Source: Maribacter aestuarii | GTDB taxonomy: Bacteria; Bacteroidota; Bacteroidia; Flavobacteriales; Flavobacteriaceae | Assembly (NCBI RefSeq): GCF_027474845.2 | Contig: NZ_CP107031.2 | Location: 2,432,501 to 2,496,500, forward strand | Length of the DNA stretch: 64,000 nucleotides | Reading direction: 5' to 3' | Shown: positions 54,289-61,886 of the stretch, piece by piece | How positions within the stretch are numbered: the stretch's first letter is position 1 | How the letters are laid out: every line of letters starts with the position of its first letter | The notes under the pieces: model-generated | Seen by the model: only the letters and a program-made list of their open reading frames with translations | What the model was told of the DNA's origin: nothing | Database searches by the model: none | Made by a program: the position numbers and the translations under genes

Positions 54289-54981
54289 TCAGCTTTTTTG
54301 CTCTATTTTTTCGGGTTCTACTAATAAAGTGTCATAGTAATCCAATAATCGAACTACATCGTTTTCATCTTTTAGGTTAAGGTCATACTTGTCTATGAAC
54401 TTCTTTAAGAGTTCGGTCTTATCCCCTAAAGTCTTTAGAACATTCCGCTTGGATAATTTAACCTCTTCCGCAGGCTTGTTTTCTTTTTTAATGAAAAAGG
54501 AAGAAACATCCTTATAGTGCGGTGGGTCGTAGGTATCATAGCCATTGTCCGGCTTTTCAGCCTGTAGAAAAATTTTCTTTGGTCTATAGTACAAGATGGT
54601 ATTTCCCTCGTTCAAAGGATTAAAATAGCCTTTTTTAATGTTCCCCGCTAAGTTGTACTCAATAACCTCGTAGGTTTTTCCGTCAAAAATGGCTTTAATG
54701 TTACTTCTTCTTAATAGCTTTCTAGTAGTACCGTTTTCATCAAGTATTTCTACGGCGTCATTGTAGGCATTATATCGCATTAGCGCATCTGTAGTACTAA
54801 CGTTATTGATTAGGGTAGTGCCCTTTTTAAATATCTCGTTGACGTAGGGCGAACCATCAATTGGGACTTCTCTAATGACAATCCCTGCTTGAGCATCTGT
54901 AGTGATACCATCACCATTGCCAATAGTCTGGGATACTACCCAATTGGATAAGAGTAAAAGGACAAAAATCGTTTTTTTCAT
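54289..54981 (-). CDS. Secreted protein of unrecognised family, paralogue B
   Basis: From the ATG at 54981 (minus strand) this protein has 230 residues. A frame opening 21 codons earlier is rejected because the MKKTIFVLLLLSNWVVSQ signal peptide begins here. It shares MRYNAY, KLLRR, GYFNPLNEG, DVSSFFIK and NLKDENDVVRLLDYYDTL with paralogue A, about a third to half identical by eye in these blocks. The N-terminal 40 residues differ. The tandem pair probably arose by local duplication. Function unknown. Confidence 0.8.
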   Translation of the reverse strand: MKKTIFVLLLLSNWVVSQTIGNGDGITTDAQAGIVIREVPIDGSPYVNEIFKKGTTLINNVSTTDALMRYNAYNDAVEILDENGTTRKLLRRSNIKAIFDGKTYEVIEYNLAGNIKKGYFNPLNEGNTILYYRPKKIFLQAEKPDNGYDTYDPPHYKDVSSFFIKKENKPAEEVKLSKRNVLKTLGDKTELLKKFIDKYDLNLKDENDVVRLLDYYDTLLVEPEKIEQKS

Positions 54982-55045
54982 AATAACATTATTTTCATTC
55001 AATTTAATAAATAAAACGTTGATATGCAACTTGATAAAAAGCAAA

Positions 55046-55073
55046 AGCCCATCAAATAATTATTTGATGGGCT
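55046..55073 (-). terminator. Intrinsic terminator after the MscS gene
   Basis: A perfect palindrome of 14 + 14 bases (55046-55059 with 55060-55073, core AGCCCATCAAAT). On the minus strand it is followed by TTTTGC and more T. It closes the mscS-type gene at 55094. Confidence 0.82.
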
Positions 55074-55093
55074 CCCTTTTCACCTTTTTAAAT

Positions 55094-55918
55094 TTAGGAC
55101 TTTAGTTGATGCAATACCCTTTGTGGGAACGGAATTTCAATTCCTTCCGCATCAAACCTATGTTTGATTTCTTCCATGACAAAAAAATGAGCTGCCCAAA
55201 AAACTCCGTTGTTGGCCCAGAAACGCAAGGTTAGATTTACCGAGCTATCGGCCAATTCACCAACATATACCTCGGGGACAGGTTCTTTTAGTATATTCTC
55301 GCAATCGTCACATATCTTCAATAGTATATCTTTTGCTTTTTTAATGTTTGAACCGTAACCTATGCCCACATCTATCTTATCTCTTCGTGTATCTTGGGCA
55401 TTGTAGTTAATGATATTGTCGTTGGACAATTTACCGTTGGGCACTATGGCCAGTTGATTTCCAAAAGTCGTGAGTTTCGTGGTGAAAATCGTAATTTCTT
55501 TAACCGTGCCATCAACTCCTTGAGCTGAGATAAAATCACCTACCTTGAACGGTTTGAACAAAAGGATAAGTACGCCACCTGCAAAATTGGAAAGTGATCC
55601 TTGCAGCGCAAGGCCAATGGCCAATCCTGCCGCACCTAATATAGCCGCCAGTGAAGTCGTTTGTACTCCTAATTGCGTAATCACCAATACGAACAAAACT
55701 ATTTTTAAAGCAATGCTTATAAAGCTTTGTAAAAAGGATTCTAACGCTAAGTCGTAATCTTTTTTCAAAAAGAATTTGCGTACTAGCTTATTGATAAAAC
55801 GTATAACGTATAGCCCTACGATAAGTATAAATAGGGCTAATAAAAGATTCGGCAAGGCGTTCCAAATCCAATCTATGGCCTTGTCCGCATGTTCTTTATA
55901 ATCTGTAATTTGATTCAT
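55094..55918 (-). CDS. MscS-type small mechanosensitive channel
   Basis: This 274-residue channel relieves osmotic pressure. Three membrane helices fill the first 110 residues. The pore helix region is AILGAAGLAIGLALQGSLSNFAGG with alternating Gly/Ala packing, followed by the beta domain segment FKVGDFI and VPNGKLSNDNIINY. The C-terminal alpha/beta domain is short, as in the E. coli MscS class. It is a single gene on the minus strand. Confidence 0.93.
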   Translation of the reverse strand: MNQITDYKEHADKAIDWIWNALPNLLLALFILIVGLYVIRFINKLVRKFFLKKDYDLALESFLQSFISIALKIVLFVLVITQLGVQTTSLAAILGAAGLAIGLALQGSLSNFAGGVLILLFKPFKVGDFISAQGVDGTVKEITIFTTKLTTFGNQLAIVPNGKLSNDNIINYNAQDTRRDKIDVGIGYGSNIKKAKDILLKICDDCENILKEPVPEVYVGELADSSVNLTLRFWANNGVFWAAHFFVMEEIKHRFDAEGIEIPFPQRVLHQLKS

Positions 55919-56008
55919 GGTTGTTTTAGTATTTAATTTTGCAAAACTTAAAAATAGAAAGCGTTAACGCAAGAAAATCTCATTAAACTATTGTTAATCA
56001 TCGCGACG

Positions 56009-58045
56009 CTACCGTAATTGCTTTAGTACCTCTTCTATTTGTGTTAAAGGTAATTTGCAAGCCCCTTTCTCACAAATATAAACGTTGGTCTTATCCGGAA
56101 TAAATCGGTTCTTCAATAAGGCAATTTGACCTTCTTTACTGGTTGCGGCAACAATAGTATTTGGAAGATACTCTTTTAAAATTTCAGAAGCTTTATCTTC
56201 AAAATCCTCGCCTACAATCGCGACCTCATAAAACGGCTTTTGGAGGAGTAGTGTTAGGTGCAACCAATTGGCATGGCTTTGTGGCTGTTCGGCAATGTTC
56301 TTTTGCATACTTAGAACTATTTTTTCTAAGCGATTCCCGTAATTTTCATCAGGATAAAATTTTGAGAGTTTCAGTAGGTTTAATGCCATCATTGAATTGG
56401 ATGATGGAATTACGTTATCGGCTACTTCAAGCGTTCTTCTGATTACGATTGCGTCATTTTTAGAAGTGAAGAAAAACAGACCTGTACTCTCGTCCGCAAA
56501 ATTTTCCAAGGCATAATCCAATAGTTTTCTTGACTTTTCTATCCACCTTTCATCAAAGCTAACTTCGTAAAGACCAATGAACCCATCGATAACTGCTGCA
56601 TAATCTTCCAGAAATGCATGGATAGTACTCCTGCCATACTTGAAGTTATGGAATAAACCACCGTTGGACGCCATCAAGAGGGAGGTTATGAATTGTGCGT
56701 TTTTTAAAGCGAGATCCAAAAAATGATTATTTCCAAGATAGCGGTAAGCATCCGTTAACCCCTTTAGGATTAGTCCGTTCCATGAGGTTAGAATCTTATC
56801 GTCCAATCTTGGTTTTTTTCTTTTCGCTCTCTCTTGTTTTAATATTTGTCTACAAGAATTTATATGCTGCGCAAGCTCCGACACCGTAAGGTTGTGCTTT
56901 TCTGCGATTACGGAATCGGCAGCATCCCTTATCAGAACGTAGTTATCATGCTCCCAAAATCCGTAAGAATTTATATTGTAATAATCCTTGAAAATAGGAT
57001 AGTCCTCTCCCAATAAACTTATTAATTCTTTCTCTTTCCAGACGTAATAGGCGCCTTCCTCTAGATTTCCATCCTCATCTAAACTGTCCGCATCTAGTGA
57101 AGAGTAGTATCCGCCTTCTTCATGTAATAGTTCTTCCTCTAGAAATTCGATGATCTGACGAACTGTTCTTGCGTATAGCTGGTTTTTTGATTGTGCGTAG
57201 GCCTTAGCGTATAGACTTAATAGTAGACCATTGTCATATAGCATTTTTTCGAAATGTGGAACATGCCATTTGGTATCTACCGCGTAACGTGAAAAGCCGC
57301 CCCCAACATGATCGAAAATCCCTCCCCAGGCCATTCTCGTGAGCGTCGTATGAACATAATCCAATACATCCTTATCGTTTTGCACGCTACCATAGTGCAA
57401 CAGGAAATTCATGTTTACAGGCATCATAAATTTAGGTGCTCTTTTATAGCCCCCTAAAAAGGTGTCAAAATAGGCCGACCAATCTTTAACCATATCCTGC
57501 AATTGGTCAGCGGAAAGAAGATTCGAGTTATCTGTGTTACTAATTTTGTTGATTTCCCTTATGCCCTGCGAAAGGTTTTCCGCATAACCCAGTACCTTTT
57601 CTGGTTCGGTTTGATATAAGTCCTTAAGTTGACTTAAAACTTGGATCCAATCTTTCTTTTTAACGTAAGTAGCTCCCCAAAATGGTCTGCCGTCCGGTAG
57701 CGCAACGATATTCAAGGGCCAACCTCCGCTACCGGTCATTAACTGCAAAGCATCCATATAGATTTGGTCAATATCCGGCCTTTCCTCTCTATCTATTTTG
57801 ATATTTACAAAGTTTTTGTTCATCACATCTGCCACGGCCTCGTCTTCAAAACACTCTTCTTCCATTACATGGCACCAATGACAGGATGCATAACCGATAC
57901 TTATAAGCAATAACCTATTTTCATCCTGAGCCTTCTGTAAAACCTCCGGTTTCCAGGCTTTCCAATTAACTGGGTTATGGGCGTGTTGCAGGAGATAAGG
58001 ACTTGTTTCGGAGATTAGTGCATTTGTATATTTTTGGTCGCTCAT
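56009..58045 (-). CDS. DUF255 thioredoxin-domain protein (YyaL/SPATA20-like)
   Basis: This 678-residue cytoplasmic protein has an N-terminal thioredoxin-like DUF255 domain (residues about 1-170) with C55-H-W-C58 in GYASCHWCHVMEEECF, followed by a long alpha/alpha-barrel region that resembles N-acylglucosamine epimerase/six-hairpin enzymes (HVGGGFSRYAVD, PHFEKMLYDNGLL). It is related to mammalian SPATA20 and bacterial YyaL. The reaction is not established. It lies upstream of dodecin on the same strand but separated from it by a terminator. Confidence 0.9.
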   Translation of the reverse strand: MSDQKYTNALISETSPYLLQHAHNPVNWKAWKPEVLQKAQDENRLLLISIGYASCHWCHVMEEECFEDEAVADVMNKNFVNIKIDREERPDIDQIYMDALQLMTGSGGWPLNIVALPDGRPFWGATYVKKKDWIQVLSQLKDLYQTEPEKVLGYAENLSQGIREINKISNTDNSNLLSADQLQDMVKDWSAYFDTFLGGYKRAPKFMMPVNMNFLLHYGSVQNDKDVLDYVHTTLTRMAWGGIFDHVGGGFSRYAVDTKWHVPHFEKMLYDNGLLLSLYAKAYAQSKNQLYARTVRQIIEFLEEELLHEEGGYYSSLDADSLDEDGNLEEGAYYVWKEKELISLLGEDYPIFKDYYNINSYGFWEHDNYVLIRDAADSVIAEKHNLTVSELAQHINSCRQILKQERAKRKKPRLDDKILTSWNGLILKGLTDAYRYLGNNHFLDLALKNAQFITSLLMASNGGLFHNFKYGRSTIHAFLEDYAAVIDGFIGLYEVSFDERWIEKSRKLLDYALENFADESTGLFFFTSKNDAIVIRRTLEVADNVIPSSNSMMALNLLKLSKFYPDENYGNRLEKIVLSMQKNIAEQPQSHANWLHLTLLLQKPFYEVAIVGEDFEDKASEILKEYLPNTIVAATSKEGQIALLKNRFIPDKTNVYICEKGACKLPLTQIEEVLKQLR

Positions 58046-58075
58046 GTTACTCTAATTTTGGAAATACATATTAAT

Positions 58076-58105
58076 AAAAAAAGCGCCGAATAAGGCGCTT
58101 TTTTT
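58076..58105 (-). terminator. Intrinsic terminator after dodecin
   Basis: A12-base stem (58076-58087 with 58094-58105, core GGCGCTT) with a six-base loop and T tracts on both sides. It lies 18 bases past the dodecin stop on the minus strand. Confidence 0.85.
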
Positions 58106-58122
58106 TAGATGTTTAGGATATT

Positions 58123-58323
58123 TTAATTTACCTCAAAGGTAATTTTTACATTAACCCTATAATTAACCATTTTTCCGCCTTCAACGGTGGCACTCTGCTC
58201 ATTTATGTATACAGAGCGAATATTCTTAACCGATTTTGACGCATGGGCAACCGCGTTCTTAGCCGCATCTTCCCAACTTGTGTCTGAATTTGCTAATACT
58301 TCTATTACTTTTAAAACTGCCAT
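58123..58323 (-). CDS. Dodecin, flavin-binding storage protein
   Basis: This 66-residue protein matches dodecin in length and in its conserved pattern: VLKVIEVLANSDTSWEDAAKNAVAHA for the first strand and helix, then VKNIRSVYINEQSATVEGG and a final strand VKITFEV. Dodecins form dodecamers that bind pairs of flavins and probably protect cells from free flavin. The Trp in SWEDA stacks with flavin in known structures. Single small gene. Confidence 0.93.
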   Translation of the reverse strand: MAVLKVIEVLANSDTSWEDAAKNAVAHASKSVKNIRSVYINEQSATVEGGKMVNYRVNVKITFEVN

Positions 58324-58397
58324 AATTTATTGTTTTTAGTGTTCCTTTAAAAATAGCGATTGTTCCACAGAAAGGCTAGCCCATTTCCTATTATTTT

Positions 58398-59306
58398 TTA
58401 TCCGTTTAGTGCAACGACCTCATTGACTTTCTCACCCATCATATTCTTCAACATGGTTTCAATTCCGTTTTTTAATGTGAAAGTAGAGGAAGGGCAACCG
58501 CTGCATGCGCCTTGAAGAATCACATTTACGGTTCCGCTATCCGCTTCGTACGATTTAAAAAGAATATTACCACCATCACTGGCAACGGCAGGTTTGACAT
58601 ATTCATCTAGGATTGCTATGATCTCCTTGGAAGTGTCGTCCAAGTTTTCAGTTAGGTTTTCATCGATAGCTTCCGGATGAGCAACTCTAGCTATTGATTT
58701 GGCCGTATGGGAAACTAATTCTTTACCATCGGCAATAAAGTTTCGAATCAATTCTCTTAGTTCCAAGGTAATATCTTCCCATTCTGCTACTTCATACTTG
58801 GAAACCGAAACATAGTTTTCATCCATGAACACCTGTTTAACGAAAGGAAATTGAAACAATGCCATGGCCAAAGGGGCATTTTTAGCTTCATCAATATTTT
58901 TAAATTCATAGGTGTCGCCCACAATCTTTTTACTCGCTACAAATTTCATAGTTGAAGGATTAGGGGTCACTTCTGCATAAACCGTAACCGCAATAGGTTT
59001 ATCCGTATCCTCTTCCATAACAACAAGTTCTCCTGCGTTAAGGTATTCCACCAACTGTTGGGCCACTTCATCCTTAACGTCTTCCCACTCCACAATATCA
59101 TAGCGTTCCAAACCAATAAAGTTCCCTGATATATACACAGTTTTAATAAACGGTAAATGAAACAGTTGTTGCGCCATAGGTGAATTCTGGGCTTCGTCTA
59201 TATTCTTGTACTCGTAATTTTTTCTGTTTACTAAAAGATGGTTCGTTTCGAATTTTAGTATGTTGGGATTGTTCGTCTTGACAATGGTAATGGAATACTC
59301 TTTCAT
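58398..59306 (-). CDS. Nfu-type iron-sulfur scaffold with duplicated N-terminal domain
   Basis: This 302-residue protein ends in a NifU C-terminal domain whose cluster ligands are C268 and C271 in ACSGCPSS. Ahead of it are two copies of the Nfu N-terminal domain: residues 1-95 (ITIVKTNNPNILKFETN, MAQQLFHLPFIKTVYISGNF) and about 105-205 (AEVTPNPSTMKFVASKK, LAMALFQFPFVKQVFMDENY). The second copy keeps the family's TPNPxTMKF motif; the first is diverged. It likely carries [4Fe-4S] clusters to recipient proteins. Confidence 0.93.
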   Translation of the reverse strand: MKEYSITIVKTNNPNILKFETNHLLVNRKNYEYKNIDEAQNSPMAQQLFHLPFIKTVYISGNFIGLERYDIVEWEDVKDEVAQQLVEYLNAGELVVMEEDTDKPIAVTVYAEVTPNPSTMKFVASKKIVGDTYEFKNIDEAKNAPLAMALFQFPFVKQVFMDENYVSVSKYEVAEWEDITLELRELIRNFIADGKELVSHTAKSIARVAHPEAIDENLTENLDDTSKEIIAILDEYVKPAVASDGGNILFKSYEADSGTVNVILQGACSGCPSSTFTLKNGIETMLKNMMGEKVNEVVALNG

Positions 59307-59430
59307 CGTAATTTTATTTTGAACAAAAATACGAAGGAAATCTAAGTTAAAGCCTATATAATAATGTTACAGATAAGCCGTTATACTTTATATTTAGCAG
59401 GATTTGAACCTATAGCCCTATTTCCCACAG

Positions 59431-60453
59431 ATGAAATTTAAGCTCATATTGTTATTTTCTTTTTTAGTTTTTGGCGTTAAGTCACATGCTCAGGAAGGAA
59501 TCCCCGTTTATTTTGATTATTTGGCGGACAACTATTATTTGGTCTACCCTTCCATGGCTGGTATAAGTCAAGGGGGAAAAATTAGGGCGACGGCGAGAAA
59601 GCAGTGGTTTGATGTGGAGGATGCACCTAGTTTACAGACCATAAACGCCCATTTTAGATTGGGTGATAGTCCAAGTGGAGTGGGAGCTATCATTTTTAAC
59701 GACGCCAATGGTTATCATTCTCAAACTGGTCTAAAATTGACTTATGCCCATCATTTAAGAATGGGGAGTCAGGATGTAAGGGTGTTGAATCAACTTTCCT
59801 TTGGATTAAGTGGAACCATATTACAAAGTAGTCTAGATGAAACGGAGTTTAGGTCGGTGACTCCGGATCCTGCAATTTCAGGACAAAAATTAAGCGCTAC
59901 CTATGCCAATGTGGATTTAGGAATTTCGTATAACTATCAAGAATTTTATGCGCATTTTGCCGTTACCAACGCATTAACAGGTAGTCAGCGTAACGTTTAT
60001 TACAGGGACCGTCAGGACAATCCTGACCAGTTGGTCATTGACAATATCAGAAGGTATCTCCTATCGGCCGGTTATATTTTCGGTAGAAATGAATGGCAGG
60101 TAGAACCTTCCGCTTTGTTTCAGCTGACCGAGTTTACGCAGGAAAAGACGATAGATGTAAACGCCAAGGTGTACCGAGATGTAGATTTTGGTCGTATATG
60201 GGGCGGGGTATCCTATAGGAGGAGTTTTGATGGAGCGCAATTTCAAACGGCGAACAGTTTTGGCGAGCAACGTTTACAGTTGATAACTCCTATTATTGGC
60301 GCGAACATCAAGAATTTTATGGTGTCCTATAATTATTCTTATCAAATGGGCGACATCCGATTTGATAATGGGGGATTCCACCAAATTACCCTAGGATACG
60401 ATTTTGGACAGACCGAGCGTAAGTACGATTGTTATTGTCCCGCCGCACAATAA
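59431..60453 (+). CDS. PorP/SprF-family outer-membrane protein
   Basis: This 340-residue beta-rich protein has a signal peptide (ends SHAQ) and the family start motif of PorP/SprF (YLADNYYLVYPSMAGIS, then ARKQWFDVEDAPSLQTINAHF). Members assist type IX secretion or gliding, often for a specific large adhesin. No large adhesin lies beside it; sprA is 24 kb away. The C-terminus ends CYCPAAQ after a strand, which is unusual for a barrel. It is divergent from the Nfu gene. Confidence 0.87.
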   Translation: MKFKLILLFSFLVFGVKSHAQEGIPVYFDYLADNYYLVYPSMAGISQGGKIRATARKQWFDVEDAPSLQTINAHFRLGDSPSGVGAIIFNDANGYHSQTGLKLTYAHHLRMGSQDVRVLNQLSFGLSGTILQSSLDETEFRSVTPDPAISGQKLSATYANVDLGISYNYQEFYAHFAVTNALTGSQRNVYYRDRQDNPDQLVIDNIRRYLLSAGYIFGRNEWQVEPSALFQLTEFTQEKTIDVNAKVYRDVDFGRIWGGVSYRRSFDGAQFQTANSFGEQRLQLITPIIGANIKNFMVSYNYSYQMGDIRFDNGGFHQITLGYDFGQTERKYDCYCPAAQ

Positions 60454-60456
60454 AAA

Positions 60457-60484
60457 GGGCCGGTTCTTTCTAGAAACCGACCCC
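60457..60484 (-). terminator. Intrinsic terminator after the VWA gene
   Basis: Read on the minus strand, GGGTCGGTT pairs with AACCGGCCC through one U-G wobble, followed by TTTTTA. It works less well on the plus strand because of a C-A mismatch, so it is assigned to the minus-strand gene. Confidence 0.68.
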
Positions 60485-60505
60485 TAAAACACACAACCAT
60501 TAACC

Positions 60506-61681
60506 TTATTCCCAAGTATAATTCTTTGAAGATGCCTGTTTTTTTATGGCCCTAAGCATTACACTTTCTAATTCGCCCTTGCTATCTTCATTCTGGTTCT
60601 TAGCTATATGGGCCTCTCTTTTAGCGTTTAGCTCGTGAATTTCTTTTTGAATTTTTTCCCTCTCGGATTTTTTCTGTGCGACATACGCTTCAATTTCGGC
60701 AATGGATTTACGCTTTAATTCCGAGGGCAACTCTTCTTTACTTATTCGGCTAATATCAAATTCCTTGTCATCGTAAGCGTCAACCAAATCCCATTTCTTA
60801 TTGTTGTACAGTCTTGAACTCTTGCTAACCGCTCTTTTAACGGCTACTACCTCTTGAAGAGCCATCGCATTTTCGTCCTGGTCCATTTGCATTTCCATTT
60901 TAGAGGCGCCAAGTGTACCGTAGGAAATATAGGTTTTGTTCAATTTGGAGTTCAACTTTATGATGATATCGTCATAGGGCGTAGTCATGTGGACCACTTC
61001 CCTGTTATGGTCTATGGCCATATACTCTCCACCGGTCATCGACGCGCCGTTCTTCCAAAAAGTATTTATTCCCTGCTCGTAGTTACCACAGAAAATGGTA
61101 TTCACCACAACATCTTTCTCTTTGGCATTTATCGCTGCATCCTTATAGTTCAGTCTGCCTTGATCAAAAGGCTCGTTACCCGCTATAAATATCATTTTTA
61201 AATTATCTGGATTATTGCCCCAATCCAGTTGCTTAAGCGATTTCTGTATAACTGTTCCGCAGAATTCCTCCCCGCCGTTTGTAGTAAGTGAAAAGAGCTT
61301 TTCTGAAATCTCGTCAAGATCATCACTAAAGTTTAAGACTTGTTGTATATAGCCCTCCGTTGAGGAAAGACCGTCATTACCGTACTGATAAAGTGCAATT
61401 TGAAGCTTAGGTCTAAGCTCATTACCACATTTGGCATGAGTAAACTCGTTTACAATATCCCAGAGTTGGGATTTAGCTTGATTGATCAGGCCGTCCATAC
61501 TATTACTGGTATCCAACAAAAGGGCAATTTTAACCACATTGTTTTCAGTGTCGTCGGATACTGGCATCGCATGTGCAATAATAGATTGCTCTTTTGATTT
61601 CATTTTGAGCTCGCAACCGTATCCAAAGCTGATCGACAATGTTGCAATACATACTAGGGCTGTTTTTTTAAACTTTTTCAT
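60506..61681 (-). CDS. von Willebrand A-domain lipoprotein
   Basis: This 391-residue protein has a leader ending GYGC, with Cys23 as a possible lipidation site. A VWA domain spans about residues 48-235 and keeps the metal-binding MIDAS start DTSNS (57-61). A later charged coiled-coil (residues about 325-375) is rich in Glu and Lys. VWA domains bind proteins in a metal-dependent way. The partner is unknown; the gene is convergent with the PorP/SprF-like gene and divergent from the sensor kinase. Confidence 0.85.
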   Translation of the reverse strand: MKKFKKTALVCIATLSISFGYGCELKMKSKEQSIIAHAMPVSDDTENNVVKIALLLDTSNSMDGLINQAKSQLWDIVNEFTHAKCGNELRPKLQIALYQYGNDGLSSTEGYIQQVLNFSDDLDEISEKLFSLTTNGGEEFCGTVIQKSLKQLDWGNNPDNLKMIFIAGNEPFDQGRLNYKDAAINAKEKDVVVNTIFCGNYEQGINTFWKNGASMTGGEYMAIDHNREVVHMTTPYDDIIIKLNSKLNKTYISYGTLGASKMEMQMDQDENAMALQEVVAVKRAVSKSSRLYNNKKWDLVDAYDDKEFDISRISKEELPSELKRKSIAEIEAYVAQKKSEREKIQKEIHELNAKREAHIAKNQNEDSKGELESVMLRAIKKQASSKNYTWE

Positions 61682-61886
61682 TTTTTGATTTATTTAAATA
61701 TTGGTCTAAATCTACCCGTAAACTTTTTTTCAAAATAGCTGTTTTGAGGGAAGTGCCCTTTTGAATGAGTTAAGTGTACTAGGTAGTTTTTGTAAGCCAT
61801 AAAAAGCTATTAGGAAAGACCATAGTTAGCTATTCTCCGTTTTCTAGTGTCATGGGAATCAGCTAAGTTTACAGTGATATTATCTC

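Noticed and set aside
54982-55044. 21-codon extension of the secreted paralogue B
   Set aside because: It would bury the signal peptide, and part of it overlaps the MscS gene terminator region.
56161-56889. Plus-strand frames inside the DUF255 gene
   Set aside because: They are shadows of the minus-strand gene, which has a clear catalytic-type CHWC motif and full length.
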